Both the position numbers and the translations under genes were made by a program. Under the pieces are notes generated by a model, which was not told where the DNA came from, did not search any database, and was given only the letters and a program-made list of their open reading frames with translations. This document shows positions 46,750 through 58,589 of a stretch of 64,000 nt of DNA, piece by piece. The stretch is from the NCBI GenBank assembly GCA_949128115.1, contig OX421964.1:2852001-2916000 (forward strand). The letters run 5' to 3'. Within the stretch, counting starts at the first letter, position 1; each line of letters starts with the position of its first letter. The DNA comes from Anaspis maculata (lineage: Eukaryota; Arthropoda; Insecta; Coleoptera; Scraptiidae).

Positions 46750-46993
46750 TCCCTAATATCAAATATGAAGTTGTCAATTGAAGTAGTTCGAAGTTTTTCA
46801 AAATTGAAATAAAGTTGTGAAATGTTGATGCCACATAATCGAATTTTTTTTTCAAATGTTGATGAAATAAAAATTCACCGTTTAATTATTTTGAAAAAGC
46901 TTTTTTCCATCATAAAAAACAATGAGGAATCAAGCTATAATGTTGGATTTGATGGACAATTTTTTCTGCTATTTTTGATTTTGCCGAACCGTG

Positions 46994-49900
46994 TTCAGCG
47001 TTGTTGCTCAATAAATCATTTCCGAGCTTACTGCTCACTGTTATCGCCGACCACTGTCCTCTTCTGTGGCTCAACAAATTGAAAAATCCAACCGGAAAAT
47101 CAACTAGATGGGCAGTGTAAAATTGAGGGAACATAGCCGCGGACTAATCTGTCCCATGTTTTGCCGTTTCCTAGACAGAAATGCCTGAGCCATATTGGAA
47201 GAAATTCGTTGATCTCTGGAGAAAATCTCACGTGTTTCAATTGAATAGGATTTGCGATCTTATCTACTACATGTATCTCAGGCATATAGACCATACCGTA
47301 CAACAAATCTGAAAAGCTCTTGGTCGCATGAGCTTACATACCAGATCTTGTGCAGTTGCACTCCTGTATGCTTTTCCAATCTAATGGGATTAAGGAGATT
47401 CTGTAATGTGCAGACGAGATGCAGCCGGAGATAAAGTGAGCTTATATTGTGAGCATTCAATACTCTCTGTACCAAGGAGGTCTCCTGAATACAATACAGA
47501 AAAAGCAAAACATTGCACTGTGGAAAGCGGGATGAACGACGCAACGCGGATAAAAAACTAGGGAAATGGATCCAAGGCCACCGAGACCTAACACAGCACA
47601 GCAGGAAGTGAGGCAGACGTTCCAAATATCCAAGTAGGTCGTCCTGTTTCGGATTCTGCTGCTGCTGCTGCCGCCGAGATATCGATTATAATCAGAGGGT
47701 TGCATTCGGCACACTCTCTCGTGCCGAAACTATTATTCAGTTACCCGTCCCGCATTTCTCATGTTTCACTTCCGAATTAGACGATTGCCGCAAAAGAAGC
47801 GCAAAAAAGAAAGTCACTACTATACTACTGCTGCTGCTGTGTGCAATGCGACGCCTAGTTTGGCACGGCGACAAAACTATATACTATCTGCAGCTCTGCG
47901 CTCGTATCTTTTGTACAAATTACGGCTTTCGAGAATTTATAAAGGCCTTGGTTAACAAAGAGCAATAGCTCTGCGCTAGATTCGGTTCTGTCTGGCGCAA
48001 GTGATTGTCTAACCACCTGTGAATTCCATGGAAACTCCAAGCGAATCTAAACACTTTCTGGACTTGTTGGTTGATACAACAACCTGTCCTGATACAAATC
48101 CTGTACAAAGGATTTCATCGGCCGAAATACTGGGAGGCTTTGCCGAAAGAACAGAATGCAGGACCTATTATAAATTGATACGAACCCCTTCTATTACTTC
48201 AAACCATTACTAAGTGGGTAGTAATTTTTTTTCTCATATTATTTCCAATCTCTGTATCGGCTTCTCTGTACAGAATAGCTATTTGTGCCGAAAAGTCGAG
48301 GTAATGTACGTTTTAACACGGTCAAAGCGGTTGCGGCAAAACAGTTATCCCGTTCCTAAATCAGGGACGTGTAAGGGAATTGTCTGAAATGCAGTGGAAA
48401 ACTCCCTCGACGACTTGTGAACTGCAGAGGACGCTTTCTCATGATTATAATGCATTCTATGTTTTTTGAAACAAAACCGGGAATGGTGCAGTCCAGATAG
48501 TGCTAAGTGGAGATTGTGACGTCCACAAAAGGACGTCCCGCGTCCCGCCCTGTCATTTCCAACTGTTTCTCAATTTATGCTGCAGCCGACAGGACCTCTC
48601 GCAGGGATTCTCGCAAAAGGCGATCTTATCGCGGACCTGTCTGCGAATTTCGTATACGTTATGCGCTGTATTGTGATATATATTCTCCAGCTGCTAGCGG
48701 AATATAGCCCGGCAGATAAAACTTACTCTGTATTTCATATCATCCATGTCCGAGCTTATTCCGCCATGAGCACTGTCGGCCAACTTCACGTACATTTCTG
48801 TCTCGTTGAATCTTCATGATATTTCTACGTACTTGCGATTTACCGTAAGTCTGCGGGAGAAATTCTATTTGCGGCGCATCACAAAATCCCACCTCTGACA
48901 CCAAAAATGTTCAGGCGAAAGGCTGGGGTTTTCGGCATCAAAGCGAATTCGAAAAGCTTGTTGATCACAAAGTAGCATGATGAATAAATGGCAAATGTGT
49001 ACGTGAAGTTGGCAGCAGTCCAGATGTGTCCGCCCAGCGCTCACCTGCAACAAAAGCAAAAATCAATTTCCATAATAATGGCTGTTTTATTGAAAGTGTA
49101 CATAAAACTAATTTTCCATACAACGAACAACTCTCGAGTTTTCACCTCGGCGCGATCGATTACTCCCACAATTCCCACCATACCGCATTATTACACCAAC
49201 AGAGATTCCCGCTAAATGCAATACACTCCGCTTCACACAAATTCCATATCGGGCGCTAATTTGAATTTAATCTAGAACAAGCTTGCCGCTTATTACATGC
49301 TTCGAATTGCTGGTGCTTGTCTATTAGATCAGTTTTGCTTGTGCCATTTTGCGAAAACGACAACGTCATAATAATATCTGTGGCACGTTTCAGTTCAGTT
49401 GTAAAGTTCAAGAGACATGTCGCATCCTTCCACCGCTGTTTCCGAACTATCCGAATAGTGTATATACTGATGTCTCTGGGGACGTCGCGTCGTTTAGGGA
49501 GACGTAGACTTTCGGGCCGTACATTAGGAATCCCTATATGCCGCTGCACAACGAAACGTAACTTTTCTCACCTCTGCACACTCACACCAGGCACACTCGA
49601 CGTACATATGTACGTAACTTTGAAGTTGCACAAAATGTCTTGCTGATGCTTCGGCTGGCTTGCACTGGTATTTTTATGCCAATCGATATTTTGCCCTAGC
49701 GCATCACCTGGTGTATAATATGTATGTGGGGCAGAGGCATCAGAGGACAGGGAAGTTTATGAGGTTAGGTCTCGCTCGTGGTTTTCCACGTGCGGTTTCC
49801 AGTTCATCTCATCCTCAACAACGGATGCGGGTATGGATAGGTATTCACGAAATGGGCATTCTTTAAATCCAATTAAGTGTTGTATAGGTGCATCGAAAGG

Positions 49901-50690
49901 GGCTTTTGTATGGTGCATTTCAAGTAGTAGTTGCTTGAAGCTCGTATATTGGTCTGGAAGTTGGGTAAGTTTTTTTCAAGGATTGGTTGAAAAATATTCC
50001 AATTTTATAGCCTTTGAATAACCGTAATCTTGTAAGAACTATAGTTGAAGAACTGTCTTGTTAATTGGGAGAAGAAGCTGTCTTCTAGCTGTCGAACGAA
50101 GAAAAGGGAAGCTTTAAGGGAGCAAAAGTTGGTTATAGCCGAGGCAAAGAAGCCGATATTCAAGTTTCTTCAAAAAAATTAATAAAAAATGCATATAGAC
50201 ACTGTTACGTTACAGACTCCCCACTTTAGTTAAATGACTCGTAATGGACCTTATGCTCACCATTTTTTATAACTAAGGCTTATGCACAATGCTTCACTCT
50301 CTCAAACCGACGATATACTGTTTCACAAAGTAATTGCCCTACGTTGTGGTATTCCAGCTATCAAGTCATCAGTTGAATGAATCATCAATTAATAATACTA
50401 ATTGGCTAGTGCGTAATGGACTAGTGGAATGGGCAATGAGAACTGCATAGTTCAATGATAACCAAACGAATTTACAAACCATGAAATTTCAGCTTTATTG
50501 TACGGTTAAAATCTACGACGACGTTGAAAGAACATCGTTATTTTTGTTCGTAATTTCCACTCTAAATTGGGAATTCCACTCACAAACAGGAATTTTTTTC
50601 CAACTGGATAGTTCAATTTCAAACTGATGAGCCACCAAGCTAATAAGTTTACAATCTGACGAAAAGAATATGTTGCTAGCTCTAGACAGA
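46994..50690. other. Long stretch without a recognised gene
   Basis: Unique-looking sequence, less AT-rich in parts (47,300-49,800), with many short overlapping frames of 60-115 codons. None shows a recognisable domain or consistent splice pattern. It could contain unrecognised exons or regulatory sequence, but nothing can be supported. Confidence 0.35.
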
Positions 50691-51852
50691 ATGAGCTGAC
50701 AAAATGAGGGAATGACTGATAAACTGATCACGAACAGACTGACGAACTAATGAGCTCAAACACTGCCGAATAGGGTACTTGCCAATGATATAGATTTGAC
50801 TGGAATTACTTTAATTCATCAAAAAAAGTAATATAGAGAATTTCCTGAAAATTTTCGGGAGAAATATCAATTGGTTACCTTCCCTACCCTTACATGAAAT
50901 TTTTTACCTTTTATAACATATTTTATATACTTATACAAAAAAGATTTATAGTTTTAAACATATGAAAAACGTAAAATGTTGACAAAATATACTTATCTCA
51001 TATTGGTTACCAAAAAAAATTTTCGATTTTTTTTTCGAATGGTTGGTAACAGTTGGGAAACTTCAGTGGGATTCTCATGTCTGTATTTTTCAAATATGGT
51101 TATGCCACTCTAACAGTTTTTTGAGTTTTCAATCCAACAATGCTGTTTGTTTGATTTTTTGTATATTTGTGACGTCACAAATATATTTTTAAGACACGCA
51201 TCATGGCCGCAGTTTTGGGAATTCAGGAAAAAGAAAAAATACGAGTGCATTATTTTTTACCATACTATCCATTGAGCCAATGAAAAAAAGTTGTGCAAGT
51301 ACCTCATTGACAAAATAACTAGCTAAAAAGTGACTATTGAAAAGCTAACGAGCTCACGAACTGATGAGCTGAGTAACTAACTTGTGTAGAAAACTAAACG
51401 ACGGAACTAATGAATAAATGAGCTGCTAGATGATAACAAGCTGATGGAATTGCGAACCAGCAAGTGATTTTATGAGTCAACGAGCTAATTACTGAGCTAC
51501 TGAGCTAACGAGGTGACTAACCAAAGATGTTATCAGCTTAGAAGAAAGTGAGCCGACGAAATACTGAAGAAGCTAATAAACTAATCACAAAAAACTGGAG
51601 AACTAACAAGCTAAAAAACTACCGAGCTGATCAACTAAATAGCTAACGAACTACCGTGCCGATAAACTAGCTCATAAGTAAAGTGCTCGCCAATTGAAAT
51701 GGTCCACCCAAAAAATTCAGTCACATTCAAAGTGACATAGCTCTTGAATGAATAAACTATTTTGAATCGTTTTATGTTTTCTGATCAGCTCACGGCTTGG
51801 ATTACAACATGTTGTGAGCCGTTTTTGGTACAGGTGTTTCGTATCAATTATA

Positions 51853-53003
51853 CAGGGCGCTCAATGAGGTACTGCAAAAATGGAAAAGTTTGAACTGGTC
51901 CCATTTCACAAAAAATGGTTTTTGGTTTTTTCCAAGTGTTTTAGGAAAGATGTTGTTCCTATATTTTGAGGTAGTTTTCAAAATTTTGAGTCTGTTTTCT
52001 CCAATTACACAGTGATCTCAAAAATGCAACCTTCTGGTCTGGCATTTATATCTATTTCAATTGTTGGTCGATTTTGGAAAATAAGGACTCTTGTTGAAGC
52101 TCAAGACTCAGATGAGAAGGCTCGAGGATCGGAACTGACTGGAGACAAAAATTTTGAAAAAGCGAAGGAATCAAAAGTGGCCTAAATATGAAGCACCCTA
52201 GAAATCAGGTTCAGAGAAAGAACTAAATAAAAATCAACTTGCCTACAAACAGACTTTTATTGTTTAACATTTTGAGGTATATTTTCCGATTTTCAAGCGA
52301 TGAAAATTGTCGATGCGGGACCCATTTTACAAATTCACTGTTCAGAAGATAATACCGGAACTTCCTCGACTTAAAATGCACGTAACCTAGGTTACCTTCT
52401 TATTGTCGAATGTTTCCTTCACATTCAAAGAGATAGGCACCAGTTCTGATCTTCGTAACCCAGGTTACGTCTATTGCCAGGTGAAAAACGTCCAGTATTC
52501 TTCGTTGGAAGCATGGTTGGAAGCATCCATTTCTGATTTGGATTCATTGCCACAATTTTTGCCCCCATACAAATGGGAAACACCTTAGAATGTTCAGAAA
52601 GAATGGTTTGTTTGAAGACAAGTTATTTGTTTGATACCTTCCCTAAACCGGATCTATAGCAAGTTTGTCATTTGAGTCACTTTTGATCCAATTTCTTTTC
52701 CAGAATTCCCATCTAAAGTCAATTCTTATCCTCGATCGTTCTGACCTGAGCCTTCAGCTTCAACAAGAGCTCTCATTCTCTAAAATCGGCCAACAACGAA
52801 TAAAGTTATTACTGCAAAACTAAAAGATTACATTTTTGAGATCACCCTGTAATTAAAGCAGATAGGCAAAAAAGTTCAAAACCGATTCGAGTTTTGTTTA
52901 TAACAACTCCCCTGAAACACTGGGAGAAGACCAAAAACTATTTTTTGTGAAATGGGACCTATTCAAACTTTTCGATTTTTGCGGTACCTGATTGAGAGCT
53001 CTG
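51853..53003. mobile_element. Middle foldback layer
   Basis: Starts CAGGGCGCTCAATGAGGTAC after TA (51851-51852). It ends with the complement of CAGAGCTCTCAATCAGGTAC, followed by TGTA. The right TA is therefore decayed or displaced by two bases. The arms before the next layer are about 153 and 152 bp. Confidence 0.7.
52008..52849. mobile_element. Inner foldback layer
   Basis: Starts CACAGTGATCTCAAAAATG and ends with the complement of CAGGGTGATCTCAAAAATG, with TA outside both ends (52006-52007 and 52850-52851). The arms pair through GTTGGTCGATTTT and CTTGTTGAAGCT and meet near 52430. The small frame at 52403-52588 is an arm shadow. Confidence 0.8.
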
Positions 53004-53578
53004 TGTAAATTATACGAAACACTTGTACCAAAAATAGTCCATGACATCTTGTAGTCCAATACGTGAGCTAATTAAAAAACATAAAACGATTCAAAATAGT
53101 TCATTTATTCAAAAGTTATGACACTTTGAATGTGTCATGTTCCAAAATACAGTCATTTTTGGGTGGACCATTTCAATTGGCGAGCACTTTATCTGCAAGA
53201 ACAACCAACCAAAGAACCAGTGAGCTAAAGAACAAAATGAGCTAAAGAACCAAATAATCTATGAACTGAATAAAATATCGAACTGAATCAGCTAACGACC
53301 GACCAACCTACCCCTTTAACATTTTAGAAGCTAACAAGCCAAATTTTCACAAAACTAATAAACAAACTAAGCAATTCTATTTAATTACTGAAGAATAGGT
53401 TAGCGATCGATTGCATCATGAAGCAAATATTCAACAAACCAACAAGCCGATAAAATGACGGACCTCACGGAACTTGGAAAGTAACAAACGTGTTAGTGAA
53501 TGCCACAACGAGCTTTCAAAATTGATTTGATTTTTGCAAAGGTTTCAAATATACAAATATATCATTAAAATTAAAATC

Positions 53579-53580
<2 letters not shown>

Positions 53581-53607
<27 letters not shown>
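53581..53607. repeat. Poly-A tract
   Basis: An uninterrupted run of about 27 A. It could be the tail of a retroposed sequence, but no element is recognised upstream. Confidence 0.8.
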
Positions 53608-53611
<4 letters not shown>

Positions 53612-54250
53612 CCTTACGTTTTTTGAGAGGGGATGAATTGTATAAATATTGAAACATGAACAAAGTTTATTAACCACCACCTCATCTTTGTTACAAATTA
53701 ATCAATAATCGCCAACTTAATTGAGTTCACCTTAATCATTCATTTTATAATTTCCAGACGTGCTGGCATTCAGCTAGCGTTCGGAATTGTTTTATTCAGT
53801 TTAAATTCGGTTTCTGAAAGAGAAGTACATCCTAATTGCGTAATCCTACGACGAATTTGTTCAACCCTTGCAAGTTAATTCCGTTCTCATTCTTCCTAAT
53901 TTACCGAACTATTGGCGAACCCCTTTCCTATAGCGCGCTTGGGTTTAATTCCCTGCCTAATTTATTAATTCTTCGTCCAGTTTTCCAATTGCAACCCTTC
54001 TCCTTTCTCGCCCATTTACACTGGTACGAAAAAAAATCTTTACTATTTAATAGACCTATTTCTTATGGGGAACAGAGACGTTCAGACAAGGATGAACAAT
54101 TTTAAGCCACACCCCTGGCCAATTGAAGGCCTTCAATTATTAGGCGCGAAATTCGAGGAAGGCGATACTGTCACAATGAATTAGAATTGTCACTGTCACT
54201 TATGACTGCAACCTGTGTCGTGTCGCTACACTGATCGAATAGTTCGAAAA
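53608..54250. other. Unique sequence upstream of the THAP fragment
   Basis: AT-rich sequence with one 89-codon frame (53836-54105) that resembles nothing known. It might contain the promoter of the THAP-like gene, but no clear TATA or initiator is visible. Confidence 0.4.
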
Positions 54251-54720
54251 ATGCTCGTATATTGTGTGAAAAGTTGTCCGGACTAGTCCAAGGGAATATT
54301 TCCCTCAAATGTTTCGTTCTACGGTTTTCCTGCCGACGAAAATAAGCGAAATAAATGGATGGCCGCCATTGGAAGACACCGGCACCAGGAAGAATTTGAA
54401 GGCGAACGAAACAATTTCAGCTGTTTTACAAGTTGCACAAAGCCAAAAGCGGGGTCACCCAAATTACCGTTCAAAGTGCTGGAAATGCTATCTCACCTTC
54501 CTATTTGGCGATTACCCACTACAACTTCACAACAAAACCTCAATATTTTGCTTCAGTTTTGGTGTGCTCACGGCACTTCAGAGTGGAAGATTTCTATTCA
54601 TCCAGTGATAGGTACAAAGATGACGCTGAAAACAAATGCTATTCCGGACATTTTCTTGAGAAGCTTGTTTCTTTTTCTGGCTCCTGTAGCACTCCGCTTT
54701 TACCTCCAGGTTATTCACAA
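54251..54720 (+). pseudogene. THAP-type zinc-finger domain, broken
   Basis: From the ATG at 54251 the frame reads MLVYCVKSCPD and then meets TAG at 54284. The same frame continues with FYGFPADENKRNKWMAAIGR. The next expected THAP element, VCSRHFRVEDFYSS, appears near 54560-54605 in another frame. It is followed by a proline-bearing GSCSTPLLPPG near 54680-54712. The C-x3-C, FP, tryptophan and C-x2-H-F signatures are thus all present in order. The gap between W and C-x2-H is longer than usual, so an intron ending at TTTTGCTTCAG or an insertion with a frameshift lies there. THAP domains bind DNA and occur in P-element and Kolobok transposases and in host regulators. No transposase domain is recognised downstream. 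Confidence 0.65.
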
Positions 54721-56198
54721 GTACGTCTTCAAAATATCCTTTCACACTATACTTCATCCCCTTATCACGCTGGTTCCCCTTCATTTGATGCTTACACTAC
54801 ACTTTTGTAAAGAAGTAAAGCGTTGTCGAGACTGTAGGTTGCAGGTTGCAGCGTGGCAAGACTTTTGGTTCTGTTCTACTGACAACTGATGACAAATTGT
54901 AACATATCGTTGTCGGGGGTAATGACAAGGAGAAAGTCAGTGGCACTGACAGAGTTGCTACGGGAGATTGTGAGGCAAATCTAGCCAATGAGCGGCGATG
55001 GGAGGCAAAAGGGGCGTGAAAAAGAAATAGGTCCATTGTACTCAAAGAGAGATTGTTGTTCACTGAGTTTTGTCTTGGTCTTCTGAATTTATAGCCATTA
55101 TTTTAATCATTGATCAAATAATTTACATAAAATTTGAGTGTTGACATTCCATAAATTTTATATCCGGCTGGTGCTATAGTTTACAATTTATAGACTTATT
55201 CAGCAGCTCTGTTTCACGCTAGGTTCAATACCTTTACGCAAATTTACACTCAGGGGTACAAGTCATCGCAATGAGCCTCTAAGTTAATTAGCCTGCAAAA
55301 TTTGATGTCACGTTCATTTCTTATCTTGGAGTGTTTCGAAACGACACTGAATTTTCTTGGCATTCTTAAGGGGTTTTCTCTTTGGAAACTCGACCTTATG
55401 CCTTCAAACTCTTTGTCGCGCGAAAGGGTTGAATATTTTATTCCATGGGGAAAATTTCGCGTGAGAGATGTCGTCCAGACTTGATCCAAATATATGTCGA
55501 GAGCGCTGGCTTTTCAGCAGAACTGACCTGAAGAAGTCAATCTGACGGTAACGAGATCTTTCGAAAGTGTTGATGAAGTTTTCACCATTTTCTGGCGTCT
55601 TGAAGGTAGCTGAAACAAGGAGGCCGCATTCAAAAGCTCAAAGCAACTACAGGGAATCGAAATCGGCTTGACGCTTCTCCTGTCTGTTCGAAAGATCAAA
55701 CAAAACCTACTATCATCTTCTAAACCAAAACAATTACTTCAACCTTATTTGAACAATTCGCATTCGATAACAAATAGAAATCACAGTTGCCTTGATATCT
55801 CCCATTCGTCACTGATGCACTACAATTAACAACAGTATTTCAGCACTTTTCTTAATTTACTCTTCTTGAAAAATATGAGTTCTCTTGTCCCGCACGAGAT
55901 TCGTGATTCGTGATTCGATTCGTGAATATCCGTATGATATTCACCAGAGACTTCGATGCGAGAATAGGACACACGCCTGCATAATTGGCGGAGGAGCCGT
56001 AGCATCAAGAATTTGCCGAATATTCACGTAGCAGCTAGACTGGAACCGGTTCATTTTGTTTTATTTTCTAGGAGACATATTACGTTAGCTGCTCTTTCCG
56101 AAAATTTGCATATGGGTTGCAATGCAACAATTATTAGACCGATCGCAACAATTATTGTGCTAAAGTATACTTCAACTTGTGCAATTTGTTTTTGCGAA
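54721..56198. other. No recognised gene
   Basis: Sequence downstream of the THAP fragment with short frames on both strands. None continues the THAP protein in a way I can support. Confidence 0.35.
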
Positions 56199-56200
56199 TA

Positions 56201-56320
56201 ACGGGTGTTTTTTTTTTAAATCTGGCGTCCAAGTATGCTGTGCTCCAGCCGAAAAGAGCCTCATTCGGCCGGAGCACAGCATGCTTGACGCCAGATTTGA
56301 AAAAAAAAAAAAACACCCGT
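56201..56320. mobile_element. 120-bp near-perfect hairpin, TA target
   Basis: The left arm ACGGGTGTTTT, AAATCTGGCGTC and GCTGTGCTCC pairs almost perfectly with the right arm, leaving a loop of about 10 bases (AAGAGCCTCA). TA flanks both ends (56199-56200 and 56321-56322). It could be a MITE. A transcript would fold into a hairpin of small-RNA precursor size. Confidence 0.85.
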
Positions 56321-56322
56321 TA

Positions 56323-58589
56323 CTTCTTGCAATAATTGTGCACTCAATTAAACTGATAACAGAAGAACAATTTGGTTCGTTTAGAACATTTACAATTGAA
56401 GGATCCAATACAAAGACCAGCTTATTCCATTTTGGATTATTAGTGGAATCATTACATGTAGTAGTCAAGAAACTCTATCGTCTTCGGAAGAATTACTAGG
56501 GGCTGAATACACATCATGAATGACTATTGGAGGAAAATGTTAAGCCCACTACTAACTTTTTTGAAGTTGACTTTTCATTTTTATTGAGGCAATAATGAGT
56601 TCACAACAGGCTGGTACGTGTCAGTTATAGAATATGAGCGGTAACTCTGGCTGACATTTTGGGAAGGTACTTAACCCTTGCTCGAAGACAACTTTCATCA
56701 GCCCGAAATAACCCAAATTGTGCTATTATTCGTTTTTCCCGAAGTTAAATTATTGAAACTGTGTGTTATGAGCTCGGAATTTTGTCGAATGTAAATATGC
56801 ATTGTTCGAAACACTGGTTATTAATTTAATTCTGTCTGCAAGCTTTGGAGTGGAAAATATGTCAGGAGAAAATTTCATATCTAGTTTTTCTACTGAAAGA
56901 AAAATCATGCCGATATGTTGCTTGTTTTTTTTTTTTTCAACAACTGAAAAATTGAAATCGACGATTCTTATTGTATCGCCTTTGAGAACAGAACCATGCC
57001 GGAGTTGAATAAGCCATTAAGTATTGAGTATGCACATTGCAAAGTTCTAACATTTTCAAATTTCAATAAGTAGATACCTAAAACAAAAATGCAGCTGCTT
57101 GCATCAAGCTCACCGCCTTAAAGTTTCATCATTATCGCTCCCTGGGCGATTCCCAACGAGCTCGGACATCAAGAGAAATGTACTTTTCTCTACTCACACG
57201 GCCGTGCCGGCGGATACCAAAACTTGCCCCAAGTACCTACCTGCTTCAATTTTACATTGCTCTTGTACCATCTCTATGAAATATTGACGTTTTCTAACAA
57301 GCCAGTTTACCGGAAAAGTTCACCATGTTGCTGCTGCTAGCTGCTGGCTGCTGATATAGAAAACGCCTTGCCTAGGAAATTTAATAATGCGAATGCTCGA
57401 ATAAATAAAGATCCAAGCCAAGCAAGTGTATCCGACTTGAAATGAAATTATTTTATGTTAGGTGTACGGCATTACACACCTAATAAGTAGATTTGGCAAG
57501 CGAAACACGTCCGGAACATGCTTTGACGTGTAATTACTTCAACACGATCTCCACTCCTCCAGCACTTCACACACCCCCTGATGCTGAAGCTTTAACATAA
57601 AGCTCGCGCGCGCCACTTCCGTGTGTCTGCAACTTAATTCCCCATTTCCAGTAACTCTCCGCGTAATTTTTGAGCTTCCCGCTGCTCTTTTCAAAAGTTG
57701 TACGACTCAATTAAGAGTACGCCAGAGAAGTACCGAACTAATTAATAGTTGATTTAATTCTTGGCTCTTCGCAATTACTGCTTTTCGCCTCTGGTGATAT
57801 GCAACCAACAATACATTGCTTCAACTTTCCAAGCTATACTCCAAGGCTTCTGGCTGGCCACGGTTCCTCTGCAGCTCTTGCATATTGCAACAGCAAAGTT
57901 TCTGAAGTCTCAGGAGTGTGGGACTATATAGGTTTTAACGTAACGGAGGGCTTACTTGGCACGCAATTGTTTTGATGAATATTTAACTGTATTATTAACT
58001 TGATGGTAGGTGTATCTTTAATTAAATTTTGGATTGTCAGGGTTAGCATGATATTTTCCACTTGGAAATGTCCCGAAAAGCCGTTCTGGACAATAAGTAT
58101 CTTGATTTTATTTACGTATATAGAAGGTGTTTCAGTGATAGTGTTACAAGCCTCAAGGGCAAATTCTCCATCAAAAACCATATATAAGAAAAAAAGTAAT
58201 ATATACAGAGCCCCTTTCCAAAAATGCTTCTTTTCAGATGAGGTGATGGTTTTTTTGTGAGTAATTGCGAAGAAAAATCACTCACTGTATATGCGCCACT
58301 CTACTTTTTCAGACTAGTAATCATTTCTATCAATTTATAGACAGAAACCGACCGAATACCGAATAATTTGACCGAAATTTCGATCAAATCTCGGTTGGTC
58401 CGAACTTATGACCAAATACAATTCTCGAATGTGAATTTTATTCACGCCCCGTATCTCTGAAAATAACCATTCCCGGACACGGGTCATGTACAAGTTGTTT
58501 CAGAATGAAGTGTCAAACTTTTTAACGTGGATTTAAATTATCAAAGTATGAAGATTGAACTAATTTTTATTTCTCTTTATTATAAAGAG
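56323..58589. other. No recognised gene
   Basis: AT-rich, unique-looking sequence with only short frames. No RNA gene or intact repeat was found. Confidence 0.4.

Larger units (their letters stand above)
44524..46993 (+). mobile_element. RAG1-like transposon, longer copy
   Basis: Proposed limits are the CACAGTACAAGTGAACC motif on the left and GCCGAACCGTG on the right (complement CACGGTTCGGC). Both ends therefore start CACRGT, recalling the CACAGTG-type ends of RAG/Transib elements. On the right, homology to the inverted copy stops within a base of this motif, which supports the boundary. On the left the shared block continues a little further out. Flanking pentamers AGAGT and TTCAG do not match, so no target duplication is visible here. 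Confidence 0.5.
51681..53189. mobile_element. 1.5-kb foldback, outer layer, TA target
   Basis: The left end AAGTGCTCGCCAATTGAAAT pairs perfectly with the right end, and TA flanks both (51679-51680 and 53190-53191). The outer arms are about 170 and 186 bp. They contain matching text such as CATTCAAAGTG and GATTCAAAATAG. Inside lie two further TA-associated palindromes with nearly the same centre. No transposase is encoded. Confidence 0.85.
50690..53500. repeat. Degenerate GAGCTAACGA-type array, interrupted
   Basis: Short, variable motifs such as GAGCTGATGAGCTGA, AACTAACGAGCTA and CTAACGAACTA occur at about 50690-50760, 51300-51680 and 53195-53480. The nested foldback at 51681-53189 interrupts the array, whose text resumes on the other side. 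Confidence 0.65.
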
